Positions 15,750 through 24,192 are shown, counted from the stretch's first letter. The stretch is DNA of 48,483 bases from JBOGIF01 sp050742415 (GCA_050742415.1 JBOGIF010000195.1:1-48483); one strand, 5' to 3'. The notes: generated by a model from the sequence alone, not told the origin. Program-made: numbers and translations.

Positions 15750-16258
15750 CGCCGGGGCGACCGGGATGACTGCAGCAGCAGGAGCGCGCATCCGACCGTG
15801 ACGGCCATGTCGGCGACGTTGAACACCGGCCAGAAGCCGAGGTCGATGAAGTCGACGACAGCCCCCCGGAGCAGGCCAGGAGACCGGATCAGCCGGTCGA
15901 CCAGGTTGCCCGCAGCGCCCCCGAGCAGCAGCGCGAGCGCCGCGCCGAACCCGGCCCGGGCACTGGGGCCACCCTTCATCGCCATGGCCGCCACCGCGAC
16001 CAGGGCTGCGATGGCGAGCAGCGGTACGACCAAGGCCCCGATGCCAGTGCCGAGGCGGTCCCCCAGCCCGAACGCCGCGCCCGTGTTGCGCACCAGGCTG
16101 AGCCGGAGCGGCCCTACGACGTGGACCGGGCCGTCCGCCAACGTCCGGAGCGCCCAGAGCTTGGCCAGCTGGTCGACGACGACGACCGTTACGGCCACCG
16201 CGCCGATGGCCAAGTTGCTGCGAGCCGACGATCCACCAGCGCCTTCGTCGACCGGCAC
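15746..16258 (-). CDS. lspA: lipoprotein signal peptidase (LspA)
   Basis: A 170-aa membrane aspartic peptidase that removes the signal peptide of diacylglyceryl-modified prolipoproteins. Four membrane helices can be placed, beginning with IGAVAVTVVVVDQLAKLWAL. Family motifs are VRNTGAAFGLGD, GGAAGNLVDRL with one catalytic Asp, and VFNVADMAVTVG with the other. The start is the GTG at 16258; neighbouring upstream valines are GTT or GTC, so they cannot serve. Substrates in this window include the lipoprotein at 1843. It is followed directly by rluD. Confidence 0.95.
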   Translation of the reverse strand: MPVDEGAGGSSARSNLAIGAVAVTVVVVDQLAKLWALRTLADGPVHVVGPLRLSLVRNTGAAFGLGDRLGTGIGALVVPLLAIAALVAVAAMAMKGGPSARAGFGAALALLLGGAAGNLVDRLIRSPGLLRGAVVDFIDLGFWPVFNVADMAVTVGCALLLLQSSRSPRR

Positions 16259-16299
16259 GTCTCTAACCGGCTCTGCGCCAACCGGCTCGTGGCCCGGCG

Positions 16300-16812
16300 C
16301 TAGCGCCGCGACAACCCGCCGCTCTTGCACGCCACGCAGAGCGAGGCGTGGGGCAGGGCCTTGAGGCGCGCCTTGGGGATCGCCGTGCCGCACTGTTCGC
16401 AGACTCCGTATGTTCCCGCCTCCACCTTGGCAAGAGCCCTGTCGATCTCGTCGACGGCGGCCCGGGCCTGGGCGATGAGGGTGAGATCGCGCTCCCGCTC
16501 GACGTTCATGGTGCCGCCCTCACCCGACTCCTCGTCGAACTGGGTGTCGCCGGGCTCCATGTCCTCGGCCAGCTGCTCGGCCTCGGCCCTGAGCGACTCG
16601 ACCTGGGAGAGATATGTCTCTCTCTCGGCCAACAGCAGTGCCCGCTGCTCGGCGATGAAGCGGTCACTGGGCTCGGTGGCCGCCTTGCGAGCGGAGGCCC
16701 TGGGCTTCGCCGGGCTGGCGGCCGCGCCCGAGGCCGCGCCCGAAGGCACCTTCGTGGAACGGGACTTGGGCGCCGACTTCGTGGCTTCGACGGCCTTCGT
16801 GGCTTTGGGCAT
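16300..16812 (-). CDS. DksA/TraR-type C4 zinc-finger protein
   Basis: A 170-aa protein. The C-terminal domain has the DksA/TraR zinc finger, with C138 and C141 (GVCEQCGTAIPKARL) and C159 and C162 (SLCVACK). A coiled-coil-like helix (about residues 52-130) precedes it. The N-terminal 45 residues are rich in Lys, Ala, Pro and Ser (MPKATKAVEATKSAPKSRST), which is unusual for DksA and looks like a flexible basic tail. DksA binds the RNA polymerase secondary channel and modulates rRNA and stress promoters. Actinobacterial TraR/DksA-like proteins commonly precede lspA, as here. The ATG at 16812 is chosen because the longer frame has no similarity. Confidence 0.88.
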   Translation of the reverse strand: MPKATKAVEATKSAPKSRSTKVPSGAASGAAASPAKPRASARKAATEPSDRFIAEQRALLLAERETYLSQVESLRAEAEQLAEDMEPGDTQFDEESGEGGTMNVERERDLTLIAQARAAVDEIDRALAKVEAGTYGVCEQCGTAIPKARLKALPHASLCVACKSGGLSRR

Positions 16813-16907
16813 CCGCGACTTCCGGGAGGTGAGATGGAGAGCCGTGGCGCTGTCAGCCGGCGGCGTGTCGGGGATGGTACCAGCGGCCTCCACCCAACCA
16901 CGGAGGG

Positions 16908-17267
16908 CTACGGACGGATGCGGCCCACCTGTGACGGCGGCCGTGCCGGGACGCCGGCCGGCTCGACGGCCTGCTCCAGCTGGCGGCGGAACTCGTCCAC
17001 GTCGACATCGTTGATCCGGAAGCGCTTTGACCGGCTGGTCTCCCCGGAGGTGAGGTCGACCTGGTCGGACCGCACGCCGAAGGTCTCGGCCAGCAGGTCG
17101 ATGCACGCCGAGTTGGCCCGCCCGCCCACCGGCGGGGCCGCCACGCGGACCTTGAGTGCCGTACCGTGGCGACCGACGACCGCGGATCGCCCGGCGCCCG
17201 GCTGGACGTGCAGGCTCAGCTCCACAGCCCGCTCGCCGCGCTTCTCGAAGAGATCGTCCGCAGGCAT
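16908..17267 (-). CDS. DUF167 (YggU) family protein
   Basis: A 119-aa protein with the DUF167 pattern: LSLHVQPGAGRSAVVGRHG, then LKVRVAAPPVGGRANSACID, then VDLTSGETSRSKRFRI. The family is small and widespread and its function is unresolved. The chosen ATG at 17267 starts MPADDLFEKRG; an earlier ATG at 17291 overlaps the divergent ileS start and is less likely. It lies 22 bases from ileS, and 95 bases separate its stop from the start of the DksA-like gene. Confidence 0.85.
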   Translation of the reverse strand: MPADDLFEKRGERAVELSLHVQPGAGRSAVVGRHGTALKVRVAAPPVGGRANSACIDLLAETFGVRSDQVDLTSGETSRSKRFRINDVDVDEFRRQLEQAVEPAGVPARPPSQVGRIRP

Positions 17268-17275
17268 GCCTCGCT

Positions 17276-17281
17276 TACTGT
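17276..17281 (+). promoter_or_regulatory. candidate -10 box of ileS
   Basis: TACTGT ends eight bases before the ileS ATG at 17290. Only 22 bases separate ileS from the divergent DUF167 gene, so the leader is at most a few bases. There is no room for a T-box. Confidence 0.35.
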
Positions 17282-17289
17282 AGGCCCCC

Positions 17290-20200
17290 ATGCCCTTCGG
17301 TCCCGTCGACCCCAAGCTCGACCTCGTGGCCCTCGAGGAGCGGGTGCTGGCCCGCTGGCAGCAGGCCGGCCTGCGTCACCAGGTCCACAAGCTGCGCCAG
17401 GGTGAGCAACCGTGGGTCTTCTACGAGGGCCCGCCGACCGCCAACGGCCGCCCAGGACTGCACCACGTCTGGGCCAGGGTCTTCAAGGACCTCTTCCCGC
17501 GCTTTCAGACCATGCGGGGGCGCGACGTGCCGCGCAAGGGCGGCTGGGACTGCCACGGCCTTCCAGTGGAGATCGAGGTCGAGAAGGAGCTGGGCTTCAC
17601 GTCGAAGGACCAGATCGAGCAGTTCGGCATCGACCGCTTCAACGACCGCTGCCGGCAGTCGGTGCAGCGCTACGTGTCCGACTGGGAGGCGCTGACCGAG
17701 CGCGCCGGCGTCTGGATCGACACCGACGACGCCTACTGGACCTTGTCCAACGACTACGTGGAATCGGTCTGGTGGCTCCTCGCGCAGATGTACGACTCCG
17801 GGCTGCTCTACGAGGGCCACCGGGTCGTTCCGTACTGCCGGCGCTGCGGCACGGCCCTCTCCTCCCACGAGCTGGGCCAACCGGGCGCCTACCGCGACGT
17901 GACCGACCCGTCGGTCTACGTGCGGTTCCCCCTGATGGACGACGACGCCGACCTGTTGGTGTGGACGACTACGCCGTGGACGCTCGTGTCGAACGTCGCC
18001 GCCGCCGTCGGGCCCGACATCGAATACGTCCGGGTACGGAGCGCCGCCGGCGGCCGCGACCTGGTGATGGCAGCCGCCAGCGCACCCGACGATGCCGAAG
18101 TCGCCGGGCGGTTCCACGGGCGGGACCTGGTCGGCCGAGGGTACCGGCGTCCCTTCGACCTCCTGGCGCTCGAGGGGCGGGCCGAGGTGGTGGTGGCGGC
18201 CGACTTCGTGAGCACCGACGAGGGCTCCGGCATCGTGCACCTCGCACCCGCGTTCGGCACCGACGACATGGAGGTGGCCCGGGCCGAGGGGCTCGCCGTG
18301 CTCAACCCGGTCGGCCCGCGGGGAACCTTCGACGACACCGTCGGGCCCTGGGCAGGACGGGTGGTCAGCGACGTCAACCGCGACATCATCGCCGACCTCT
18401 CGGCGCGGGGCCTGCTGGTGGCCGAGGAGCCGTACGAGCACTCCTATCCCCACTGCTGGCGGTGCGGGACGCCTCTCATCTACTGGGCGAAGACGTCGTG
18501 GTTCGTGCGCACCTCCGAGCGCCGCGACGAGCTGGTGGCCCAGAACGAGACCATCGACTGGCATCCCGACCACATCAAGCACGGCCGTTTCGGCGACTGG
18601 CTGGAGAACAACGTCGACTGGGCACTGTCGCGCGACCGCTACTGGGGAACGCCTCTGCCGATCTGGCGTTGCGACGACGGCCACGACACCTGCATCGGGT
18701 CGGTGGCCGAGCTGGCGAGCCTCGCCCGCCACGACCTCAGCGACCTCGACCTGCACCGGCCGTACGTCGACGAGGTCGTCTTTGCCTGCCCGGCGGGCGG
18801 CTGCGCCGCTCCTGCGCGGCGGCTGGCGCCGGTGCTCGACGCCTGGTTCGACTCCGGAGCCATGCCCTCGGCCCAGGACCACTTCCCTTTCGAGGCCGCT
18901 CCGACCGTCGGCAACTCGTCCCCCGGCGACATCACCCGGCCGGAGAGGTTCCCCGCCGACTTCATCTGCGAGGCCATCGACCAGACGAGGGGGTGGTTCT
19001 ACTCCTTGCTGGCGGTGAACACCCTCGTGTTCGGGGCCGCGCCGTTCCGCACCGTCGTGTGCCTGGGGCTGCTCGTCGACGAGACCGGCCAGAAGATGTC
19101 GAAGTCGAAGGGCAACGTCGTCGACCCGCTGGACGTCTTCTCGCGGTTCGGCGCCGACGCGCTGCGCTGGTACTTCTTCTCCGCCGGGTCACCCTGGACC
19201 AGCCGCCGCATCTACCAGGACGGCCTGCGGGAGTCGACCCGCCGCACCCTGCTCACGCTCTGGAACGTCCTCTCCTTCTTCGCCACGTACGCCGACATCG
19301 ACGGCTGGCAGCCCGAGAGCGGCGCCGGCAACGATAGCTCCGCCGACGACGGTCACGTGATGGACCGGTGGCTGCGGCAACGCCTGGACCAAACCGTTTC
19401 GGCTGTCACCGAGAGCCTCGACGGCTTCGACGCGCTCGCCGCTTCGGACGCGCTGGCGACGTTCGTCGACGACCTCTCCAACTGGTATGTGAGGCGCAGC
19501 CGGTCGCGGTTCTGGGGCGACCACGCGCCCCACGCCGTGCTGCACCAAACCCTCGTCGTCACCGCCCAGCTGCTGGCGCCCTTCTGCCCGTTCCTGGCTG
19601 ACGAGATGTACGTGACCCTCACGGGGGATGCCTCGGTCCATCTGAGCGACTGGCCACGAGTCGTGGCTGACGGCTTCGCCCAAGACCTCGGCTTGCCGAT
19701 GGAGGCGGTCCGCCGCCTGGTGGGCCTCGGAAGGACGGCCCGAAACGACGCCGGCATCCCGAACCGCCAGCCCCTCCGCCGCGCCCTGCTGCTCCACCCC
19801 GGGACGGTGCTGTCCGAGGAGCTGCTCGCTGCGGTTGCCGAGGAGCTCAACGTCAAGCGGCTCGAGCAGATCGGGGACCTCTCCGAGGTGATGTCGTGGA
19901 CCATCGTGCCCAACTTCCGAGCTCTGGGCCCGCGCCTGGGCGCCAGGGTCAACGAGATCAAGACGGCCCTGGCTGCCGCCGACGGTTCGGAGCTGCGTAG
20001 GGCCCTCGACGCCGACGGCTTCGTCACCGTGGCCGGGGAGCGCCTGGGTCCCGACGACCTCGAGGTGCGGGCAGGGCAACACTCCGAGCTCGCGGTAGTC
20101 CAGGACGGCGGATGGGCCGTCGCGCTGGACCTCGAGCTCGACGAGGCCCTGCGGTGCGAGGGGCTAGCCCGCCAGCTGGCCCGGGAGATCAACGACCTCC

Positions 20201-20415
20201 GCAAGCGGGAGGGGCTGGCGTTGAGCGACCGGGTGGCCGTCACCATCGACGCCGGGCCTCGCGTGGCGAGCGCGGTCGAGGTCCACGGGGAATGGTTGGC
20301 CGCCCAGGTGTTGGCCGCGTCCATCACGCAGGGAACGGCGGGCCCAGCGGCGGCCCACATCGAGCTCGACGGCGAGACCACCGCTGTGGCCCTGGCGGTC
20401 CAACCGGCCGCCTGA
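17290..20415 (+). CDS. ileS: isoleucyl-tRNA synthetase
   Basis: A 1041-aa class I synthetase that charges tRNA-Ile. The N-terminal HIGH element is written GLHHVWARVFKD (HHVW at 58-61), as in the long actinobacterial and eukaryote-like type. The Rossmann fold has GWDCHGLPVEIEVEKELGF, the editing domain follows, and KMSKSKGN (602-609) is intact. A cysteine pair in YCRRCGTALSSHELG, another in HCWRCGTPLIYW, and the C-terminal anticodon-binding region complete the protein. Synthetases of this type are generally less sensitive to mupirocin than the short type, which is family knowledge rather than a measurement here. It converges on the next gene with a 29-base gap. Confidence 0.97.
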   Translation: MPFGPVDPKLDLVALEERVLARWQQAGLRHQVHKLRQGEQPWVFYEGPPTANGRPGLHHVWARVFKDLFPRFQTMRGRDVPRKGGWDCHGLPVEIEVEKELGFTSKDQIEQFGIDRFNDRCRQSVQRYVSDWEALTERAGVWIDTDDAYWTLSNDYVESVWWLLAQMYDSGLLYEGHRVVPYCRRCGTALSSHELGQPGAYRDVTDPSVYVRFPLMDDDADLLVWTTTPWTLVSNVAAAVGPDIEYVRVRSAAGGRDLVMAAASAPDDAEVAGRFHGRDLVGRGYRRPFDLLALEGRAEVVVAADFVSTDEGSGIVHLAPAFGTDDMEVARAEGLAVLNPVGPRGTFDDTVGPWAGRVVSDVNRDIIADLSARGLLVAEEPYEHSYPHCWRCGTPLIYWAKTSWFVRTSERRDELVAQNETIDWHPDHIKHGRFGDWLENNVDWALSRDRYWGTPLPIWRCDDGHDTCIGSVAELASLARHDLSDLDLHRPYVDEVVFACPAGGCAAPARRLAPVLDAWFDSGAMPSAQDHFPFEAAPTVGNSSPGDITRPERFPADFICEAIDQTRGWFYSLLAVNTLVFGAAPFRTVVCLGLLVDETGQKMSKSKGNVVDPLDVFSRFGADALRWYFFSAGSPWTSRRIYQDGLRESTRRTLLTLWNVLSFFATYADIDGWQPESGAGNDSSADDGHVMDRWLRQRLDQTVSAVTESLDGFDALAASDALATFVDDLSNWYVRRSRSRFWGDHAPHAVLHQTLVVTAQLLAPFCPFLADEMYVTLTGDASVHLSDWPRVVADGFAQDLGLPMEAVRRLVGLGRTARNDAGIPNRQPLRRALLLHPGTVLSEELLAAVAEELNVKRLEQIGDLSEVMSWTIVPNFRALGPRLGARVNEIKTALAAADGSELRRALDADGFVTVAGERLGPDDLEVRAGQHSELAVVQDGGWAVALDLELDEALRCEGLARQLAREINDLRKREGLALSDRVAVTIDAGPRVASAVEVHGEWLAAQVLAASITQGTAGPAAAHIELDGETTAVALAVQPAA

Positions 20416-20444
20416 GGGGCGACCGGGCGAGCGACCGACTGTCG

Positions 20445-21830
20445 CTACTCGGCCAACTTGGCGACCCGGGACGGCCGCTTTGCGACAGCCTTCTTGGCCA
20501 CGCGCTTCGCCGGAGCCTTCTTGGCCACGCTCTTTTTCGCCGGAGCCTTCTTGGCCGGAGCCTTCTTGGCCGGAGCCTTCCTGGCGACGCTCTTCTCCCC
20601 CGGGGCCCTCTTCGCCGTGGCCCGCTTGGCCACTGCCTTGGGGGCCGCGGCCTTCGTCACCGTCGGCATCGTCTCGCCCGTACTGGCGCTCGGCGCCTTC
20701 GACACCGCCGCCTTCCGCGCAGAGGCCTTGCGGGTAACCGCCTTTCGCGGAGCCGCGGCCTTCCTGGGCGCAGCCTTGCGGGCGGTCGCCTTGCGGGGGG
20801 CCTTCCTGGGCGCGCCCTTCTTGGCCCGGGACCCGGCGGTGGGCGCCGACATGGCGGCCGGCATGGCAATGGCGGAAGCAGGAGCATCCGGGGCCAGCCT
20901 GTCGATCCGGTCCAAGACGGTCGACCGAGCGCGACCGGTGGCCTCGTGCCGCCGCACGATGGCGAGCGCGTCTCGGTCGAGGTCGCTCAGGGCCGGCAGG
21001 ATCTGGCCTACGCGCAGCGAGTCGTATCCGGCGATGGGCAGCTCGGCGGCGTCGACATCGGCACCGTCGTCGACTCCGACATCGGGGCCACCGAGCACCT
21101 CGATGCGGGCATCGATGCGGCTCATCACGCTGAACCGGTTCTTGGTGGAGGCCTCGCGTTCGCGGACCATCGCCAGCTCGGACCGGCTCAGTGAGTCGAG
21201 CCGGGAGATGACGTCGGTGGCCCGCCTCTTCTCGTAGTCGTCTATCGGGAACCCACCGGACGCGGGCGCCACAATTCCGTCGCCGACCATGACCTCGGTC
21301 GTCGGCGCATCCTCGACTTCCTCGGGCTCGGGCTCGGCTTCACCGGCCGCAGCGGCGTCGTCGGGAACGTCCGCCGGAGGGGTAGCAGCTTGGCCCCCGC
21401 GGCGGCGAAGGCGACCGAGCAGGGCCAGTGCCGGTTCGGGAACGCCAGCAGGCTCGGACGTGGGCCCGCCGTCCGTCCCGGTGGTGCTGGCCGCCGCCGG
21501 TCGCTCCCAAGACCGCGTCCCGGTGTCAGGCACCGATGGCTCCGAGTCCATCGCGGGGGTGGACCACGACGACGCGGAGGGTGCAGACGCCGACGCATAG
21601 GACGGCGCAGGGGTCTCCGCGGCCCCGACCGGGGTCGGCCCGAACGACCGCGGCCCGGAGGCCGCCGGCGCCGAGCTGGGGCGGCCGCGCAAGACGCTGG
21701 CGGTGAGCACGAGACCGGCCAGCACGCTGCACCCGATCGAGACCCAGACCAGCACGAGTCCCGTCTGGATCAGGCCGGCCACGAGCGTCGCCAACGCCGC
21801 CAGGACGAGCAGAAAACTCACGAGTACCAC
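20445..21830 (-). CDS. membrane protein with two helical repeats and an H1-like lysine/alanine tail
   Basis: About 461 aa. Two predicted membrane helices lie at residues 3-21 and 24-46 (VLVSFLLVLAALATLVAGLI, then a second starting about GLVLVWVSIGCS). A Pro/Ser/Thr-rich linker follows. Two copies of a three-helix motif lie at about 195-246 (IDDYEKRRATDVISRLDSLS) and 265-312 (IAGYDSLRVGQILPALSDLD). The final 125 residues are KAPAKKAPAKK-type repeats like histone H1 or mycobacterial HU tails, which bind DNA. I do not recognise the whole architecture. It sits after yggT, where actinobacteria usually carry divIVA. The GTG at 21830 is chosen because the membrane helix begins there; the frame is open to an ATG at 21896. 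It could tether nucleoid DNA to the membrane. Confidence 0.75.
   Translation of the reverse strand: MVLVSFLLVLAALATLVAGLIQTGLVLVWVSIGCSVLAGLVLTASVLRGRPSSAPAASGPRSFGPTPVGAAETPAPSYASASAPSASSWSTPAMDSEPSVPDTGTRSWERPAAASTTGTDGGPTSEPAGVPEPALALLGRLRRRGGQAATPPADVPDDAAAAGEAEPEPEEVEDAPTTEVMVGDGIVAPASGGFPIDDYEKRRATDVISRLDSLSRSELAMVREREASTKNRFSVMSRIDARIEVLGGPDVGVDDGADVDAAELPIAGYDSLRVGQILPALSDLDRDALAIVRRHEATGRARSTVLDRIDRLAPDAPASAIAMPAAMSAPTAGSRAKKGAPRKAPRKATARKAAPRKAAAPRKAVTRKASARKAAVSKAPSASTGETMPTVTKAAAPKAVAKRATAKRAPGEKSVARKAPAKKAPAKKAPAKKSVAKKAPAKRVAKKAVAKRPSRVAKLAE
20509..20583. repeat. 15-base units encoding the AKKAP tail
   Basis: GCCGGAGCCTTCTTG occurs at 20509-20523, 20539-20553 and 20554-20568, and with one change at 20569-20583. 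On the minus strand each unit encodes a pentapeptide of the AKKAP type. The units are in frame, so unequal recombination could lengthen or shorten the tail. Confidence 0.8.
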
Positions 21831-21939
21831 GGCACCACCATCCCAATCGTCATTCCGGAGATCGATCCGGTTCGCTACACCCCGCAAGAACACCACGGTG
21901 GGCCCGCCTGCCCGTCCACTCGTCCCGATGCTAACCGGG

Positions 21940-22197
21940 CTAACAGATCACGTTTAGCAGCAGCCTGATCACGAAGAACACGACCAGAGGAGAGAGATCG
22001 AGGCCCATTCCTCCCATTCCGAGCGGGGGGATCAGGCGGCGAATCGGGCCGAGCACCGGCTCCGTCGCCGAGTACAGGAAGCCGTAGACCGAAGCAAGCC
22101 CGGAGCCCGGGGAGATCGGGAACCAGGACACGATCACGCGGGCGAAGATGAGATAGCTGTAGGCCTCGATGAGGCGGCAGATCACCAGTAGTGCCAC
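21940..22197 (-). CDS. YggT family membrane protein
   Basis: An 85-aa protein with two membrane regions (about 2-22 and a C-terminal one around LSPLVVFFVIRLLLNVIC) and the family motif ARVIVSWFPISPGSG with TEPVLGPIRRLIPPLG between them. YggT proteins in actinobacteria sit between sepF and divIVA and may influence division. It starts with GTG at 22197, 18 bases after the sepF stop. Confidence 0.88.
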   Translation of the reverse strand: MALLVICRLIEAYSYLIFARVIVSWFPISPGSGLASVYGFLYSATEPVLGPIRRLIPPLGMGGMGLDLSPLVVFFVIRLLLNVIC

Positions 22198-22215
22198 GAG
22201 CTCGGAGCGCGCCGC

Positions 22216-22743
22216 CTAGGCGCGGTAGAGCCCGCGCTCTTGCAACCGCCGCTTCTCCTCGGCCGACACCTCGACGTTGGTCGGTGTCAGCAGGAAGACC
22301 TGATCGGCGACCTTCTCCATCTGCCCGGCGAGCCCGTAGGCCAAGCCGCTGGCAAAGTCGATCAGCCGGCGCGAAAGGTCGCGGTCGACGGCCTGCAGGT
22401 TCACGATGACCGGCTGGTTAGCCCTCAGCTTGTCGCCAATCTCCTGGGCGTCGTTGAAGCCGGCCGGGGCCACCACGTGGACCCGCGGGGTGCTCACCGG
22501 CACGATCGGCCTCACCACCGAGGGCCGCTCGCGAATCGTGATGCCGCTGTCATCACGCGGCAGGGTCCGTACAACGGCCTGTGTCATCGAGCCTTCGGTT
22601 TCGAACGCCGGCTCCGGACGCTCGGGACGAACGGCGCGGCGGATCTCGGCGGGCGCCGGGTCCTCATAGGGTTCGTACTCCTCGTACTCGTCGTCGTCGA
22701 CCAGGCCCAGGTACACCATGGTCCGACGCCAGATGGATGCCAC
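22216..22743 (-). CDS. sepF: cell-division protein SepF
   Basis: A 175-aa protein. The N-terminal amphipathic part (ASIWRRTMVYLGLVDDDEYE) is the membrane-binding helix, followed by an acidic linker. The C-terminal FtsZ-binding domain (from about residue 85) contains FNDAQEIGDKLRANQPVIVN and RRLIDFASGLAYGLAGQMEK, the SepF core. SepF anchors and bundles FtsZ at mid-cell and serves as the essential tether in actinobacteria, which lack FtsA. FtsZ in this window ends in the conserved tail that SepF binds. The start is GTG at 22743; an ATG at 22719 is possible but would lose part of the helix. Confidence 0.95.
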   Translation of the reverse strand: MASIWRRTMVYLGLVDDDEYEEYEPYEDPAPAEIRRAVRPERPEPAFETEGSMTQAVVRTLPRDDSGITIRERPSVVRPIVPVSTPRVHVVAPAGFNDAQEIGDKLRANQPVIVNLQAVDRDLSRRLIDFASGLAYGLAGQMEKVADQVFLLTPTNVEVSAEEKRRLQERGLYRA

Positions 22744-22771
22744 TGCCTCCGCCCTCCTCGGCTCGGTGAGC

Positions 22772-23458
22772 CTATCGTCGCAGGTGGTCGCGGGAAGAGC
22801 GAGGACCGAACAGCGCGCGCCCCACGCGCACCATCGTCGCTCCCTCTTCCACTGCCACCTCCAGGTCGTCGGTCATCCCCATCGAGCAGTGCGAAAGCCC
22901 CAGCCGCCGCGACAGCTCGCCAACCTGCCGGTAGGCGGGACGCACCCTCTCAGGGTCGCCCACTGGGCCGACCGCCATCAAGCCGCATACGTCGAGGCCG
23001 AGGCCGGCGAGCGCGTCGACGAGTGCCGGAGCGTCACCGATGACGCACCCGTTGCGGGTCGGCTCGCCGGTCACGTTCACCTGAACGAGCACACGGGCGC
23101 CGGGCGCCCGCTTCGCGATCTCCTCACCGGCCACCACGCGGTCGACGCTCTGCCACACGGACACGCGCCCGGCGAGGTGCCGAACCTTGTTCCGCTGGAC
23201 ACGACCGAGATAGTGCCAACGGCACTGGCTTGCCGACGGCGAGCGGGAGTGCTTGGCGATCAGCTCGTCGGCGTAGTTCTCGCCCAGGTCGCGGATACCG
23301 GCGGCTACCGCCTCCGCTACCACCTCCGGCCCGAAGCCCTTGGTGACGGCCACCACCTCGACGGCGGAGCCGTCCGGGCGGTTGCCGGACGCCCTCTCTA
23401 TTCGCGCCCGTACCGCGGCGAGCCTGTCGGCCACGCCGTTCACCTCCACGCCGTTCAC
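22772..23458 (-). CDS. YggS family PLP homeostasis protein
   Basis: A 228-aa protein of the YggS/PLPBP family. PLP would bind K40 in VEVVAVTKGF; other motifs are GIRDLGENYADELIAK, WHYLGRVQRNK, VQVNVTGEPTRNGC, GLMAVGP and LSMGMTDDLEVA-like CSMGMTDDLEVAVEEGATMV. These proteins regulate pyridoxal-phosphate and amino-acid homeostasis without known catalysis. The most upstream start in the coupled position is GTG 23458, overlapping the pgeF stop (GTGA). Two further GTGs (23449, 23434) each follow a GAGGTG six bases upstream, so a start at 23434 (220 aa, beginning VADRLAAV) is also plausible. Confidence 0.93.
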   Translation of the reverse strand: MNGVEVNGVADRLAAVRARIERASGNRPDGSAVEVVAVTKGFGPEVVAEAVAAGIRDLGENYADELIAKHSRSPSASQCRWHYLGRVQRNKVRHLAGRVSVWQSVDRVVAGEEIAKRAPGARVLVQVNVTGEPTRNGCVIGDAPALVDALAGLGLDVCGLMAVGPVGDPERVRPAYRQVGELSRRLGLSHCSMGMTDDLEVAVEEGATMVRVGRALFGPRSSRDHLRR

Positions 23459-23461
23459 CTC
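23432..23461. repeat. two 15-base tandem units at the yggS start
   Basis: CACGCCGTTCACCTC occurs twice in tandem (23432-23446 and 23447-23461). On the minus strand each reads GAGGTGAACGGCGTG: a Shine-Dalgarno-like GAGGTG, six bases, then GTG. The duplication therefore gives two equally spaced start sites. Confidence 0.7.
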
Positions 23462-24162
23462 CACACCACCGTCGCCTGGCGCTGGTGCTCGCCGCCCGCC
23501 CGCCACGAGAAGTGGTCCGGCGAGCAGGCGGTACAGGGCCCGGTCGACCGGACATCGTCGACACCCGCCCTGGTAAGTGCCGCCGCCGCGGCAGCCGGTA
23601 GGTCCAGCGCCGGACGGCCGGAGGTGGTCCGGGCGCGGACACCGTTACCCAACTGGGCGGCCAGCTGGTCGAGAAGGTCGTCGCCGAACTCGTAGCACTC
23701 GGGGCCGATGCACGGGCCGACGAGGGCGGCGACATGGGTGGCACCGAGCTCCCGCATCGCGGCGACGGCGTTCTCGATGACACCGGCCAGCATCCCGGCC
23801 CAACCGGCATGGGCTACGCCCAAGACTCCCTCGCTGCTGGCCAGCGCCACAGGAGCGCAATCGGCGCTCAGGACCGCCAGCGCACACCCGTCCTCCGCCG
23901 TAACCAGAGCGTCGCCCTCCTCGCCGGCGCCTTGACCGGGATAGGACACGCGAACCACCCGGGCCCCGTGGACCTGCCGCAGCCACGTGCAGGACAAGCC
24001 GTCGAAGGACGCGAGGGACGCGAGGCGCGCGTCACGCCCCTCGTTGTCGTCGCGCGCCATGTCGCCGTCCGCCCGGTCGCCGAAGCAGGCCCAGGCCGAC
24101 CGCAGTCGCACAGTGGCGCGCGACGCCACCGGCAAGGCCGGGACCGCTTCCGTCTTCGTCAA
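23455..24162 (-). CDS. pgeF: PgeF/YfiH laccase-domain protein
   Basis: A 235-aa member of the DUF152/YfiH family (peptidoglycan editing factor PgeF; some members are purine-nucleoside phosphorylases). The conserved residues are visible: WLRQVHGARV (His), GDALVTAEDGC, VLSADCAPVAL (Cys), GVAHAGWAGMLAGV (His) and GPCIGPECYEFG (Cys, Glu). In actinobacterial dcw clusters it sits between ftsZ and yggS, as here. The TTG at 24162 opens the frame, but no good ribosome site precedes it; the GTG at 24129 is an alternative. The 30-base gap to the ftsZ stop suggests one transcript. Confidence 0.92.
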   Translation of the reverse strand: MTKTEAVPALPVASRATVRLRSAWACFGDRADGDMARDDNEGRDARLASLASFDGLSCTWLRQVHGARVVRVSYPGQGAGEEGDALVTAEDGCALAVLSADCAPVALASSEGVLGVAHAGWAGMLAGVIENAVAAMRELGATHVAALVGPCIGPECYEFGDDLLDQLAAQLGNGVRARTTSGRPALDLPAAAAAALTRAGVDDVRSTGPCTACSPDHFSWRAGGEHQRQATVVWR

Positions 24163-24192
24163 CGAGGTCGCCGGCTCAGCGGGAGCGGGCCG

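Noticed and set aside
17268..17289. T-box leader for ileS
   Set aside because: Only 22 bases lie between the divergent DUF167 start and ileS, far too little.
17275..18882. Long minus-strand open frame (535 codons) inside ileS
   Set aside because: It is the antisense shadow of ileS in a GC-rich genome. It has no recognisable domain or ribosome site.
20430..20446. 6-base stem AGCGAC/GTCGCT between ileS and the H1-tail gene
   Set aside because: Short stem without a T-run and partly inside the stop codon. Not convincing as a terminator.
20509..20583. CRISPR-like array
   Set aside because: Repeats of 15 bases are mostly contiguous, without unique spacers, and encode an in-frame AKKAP tail.
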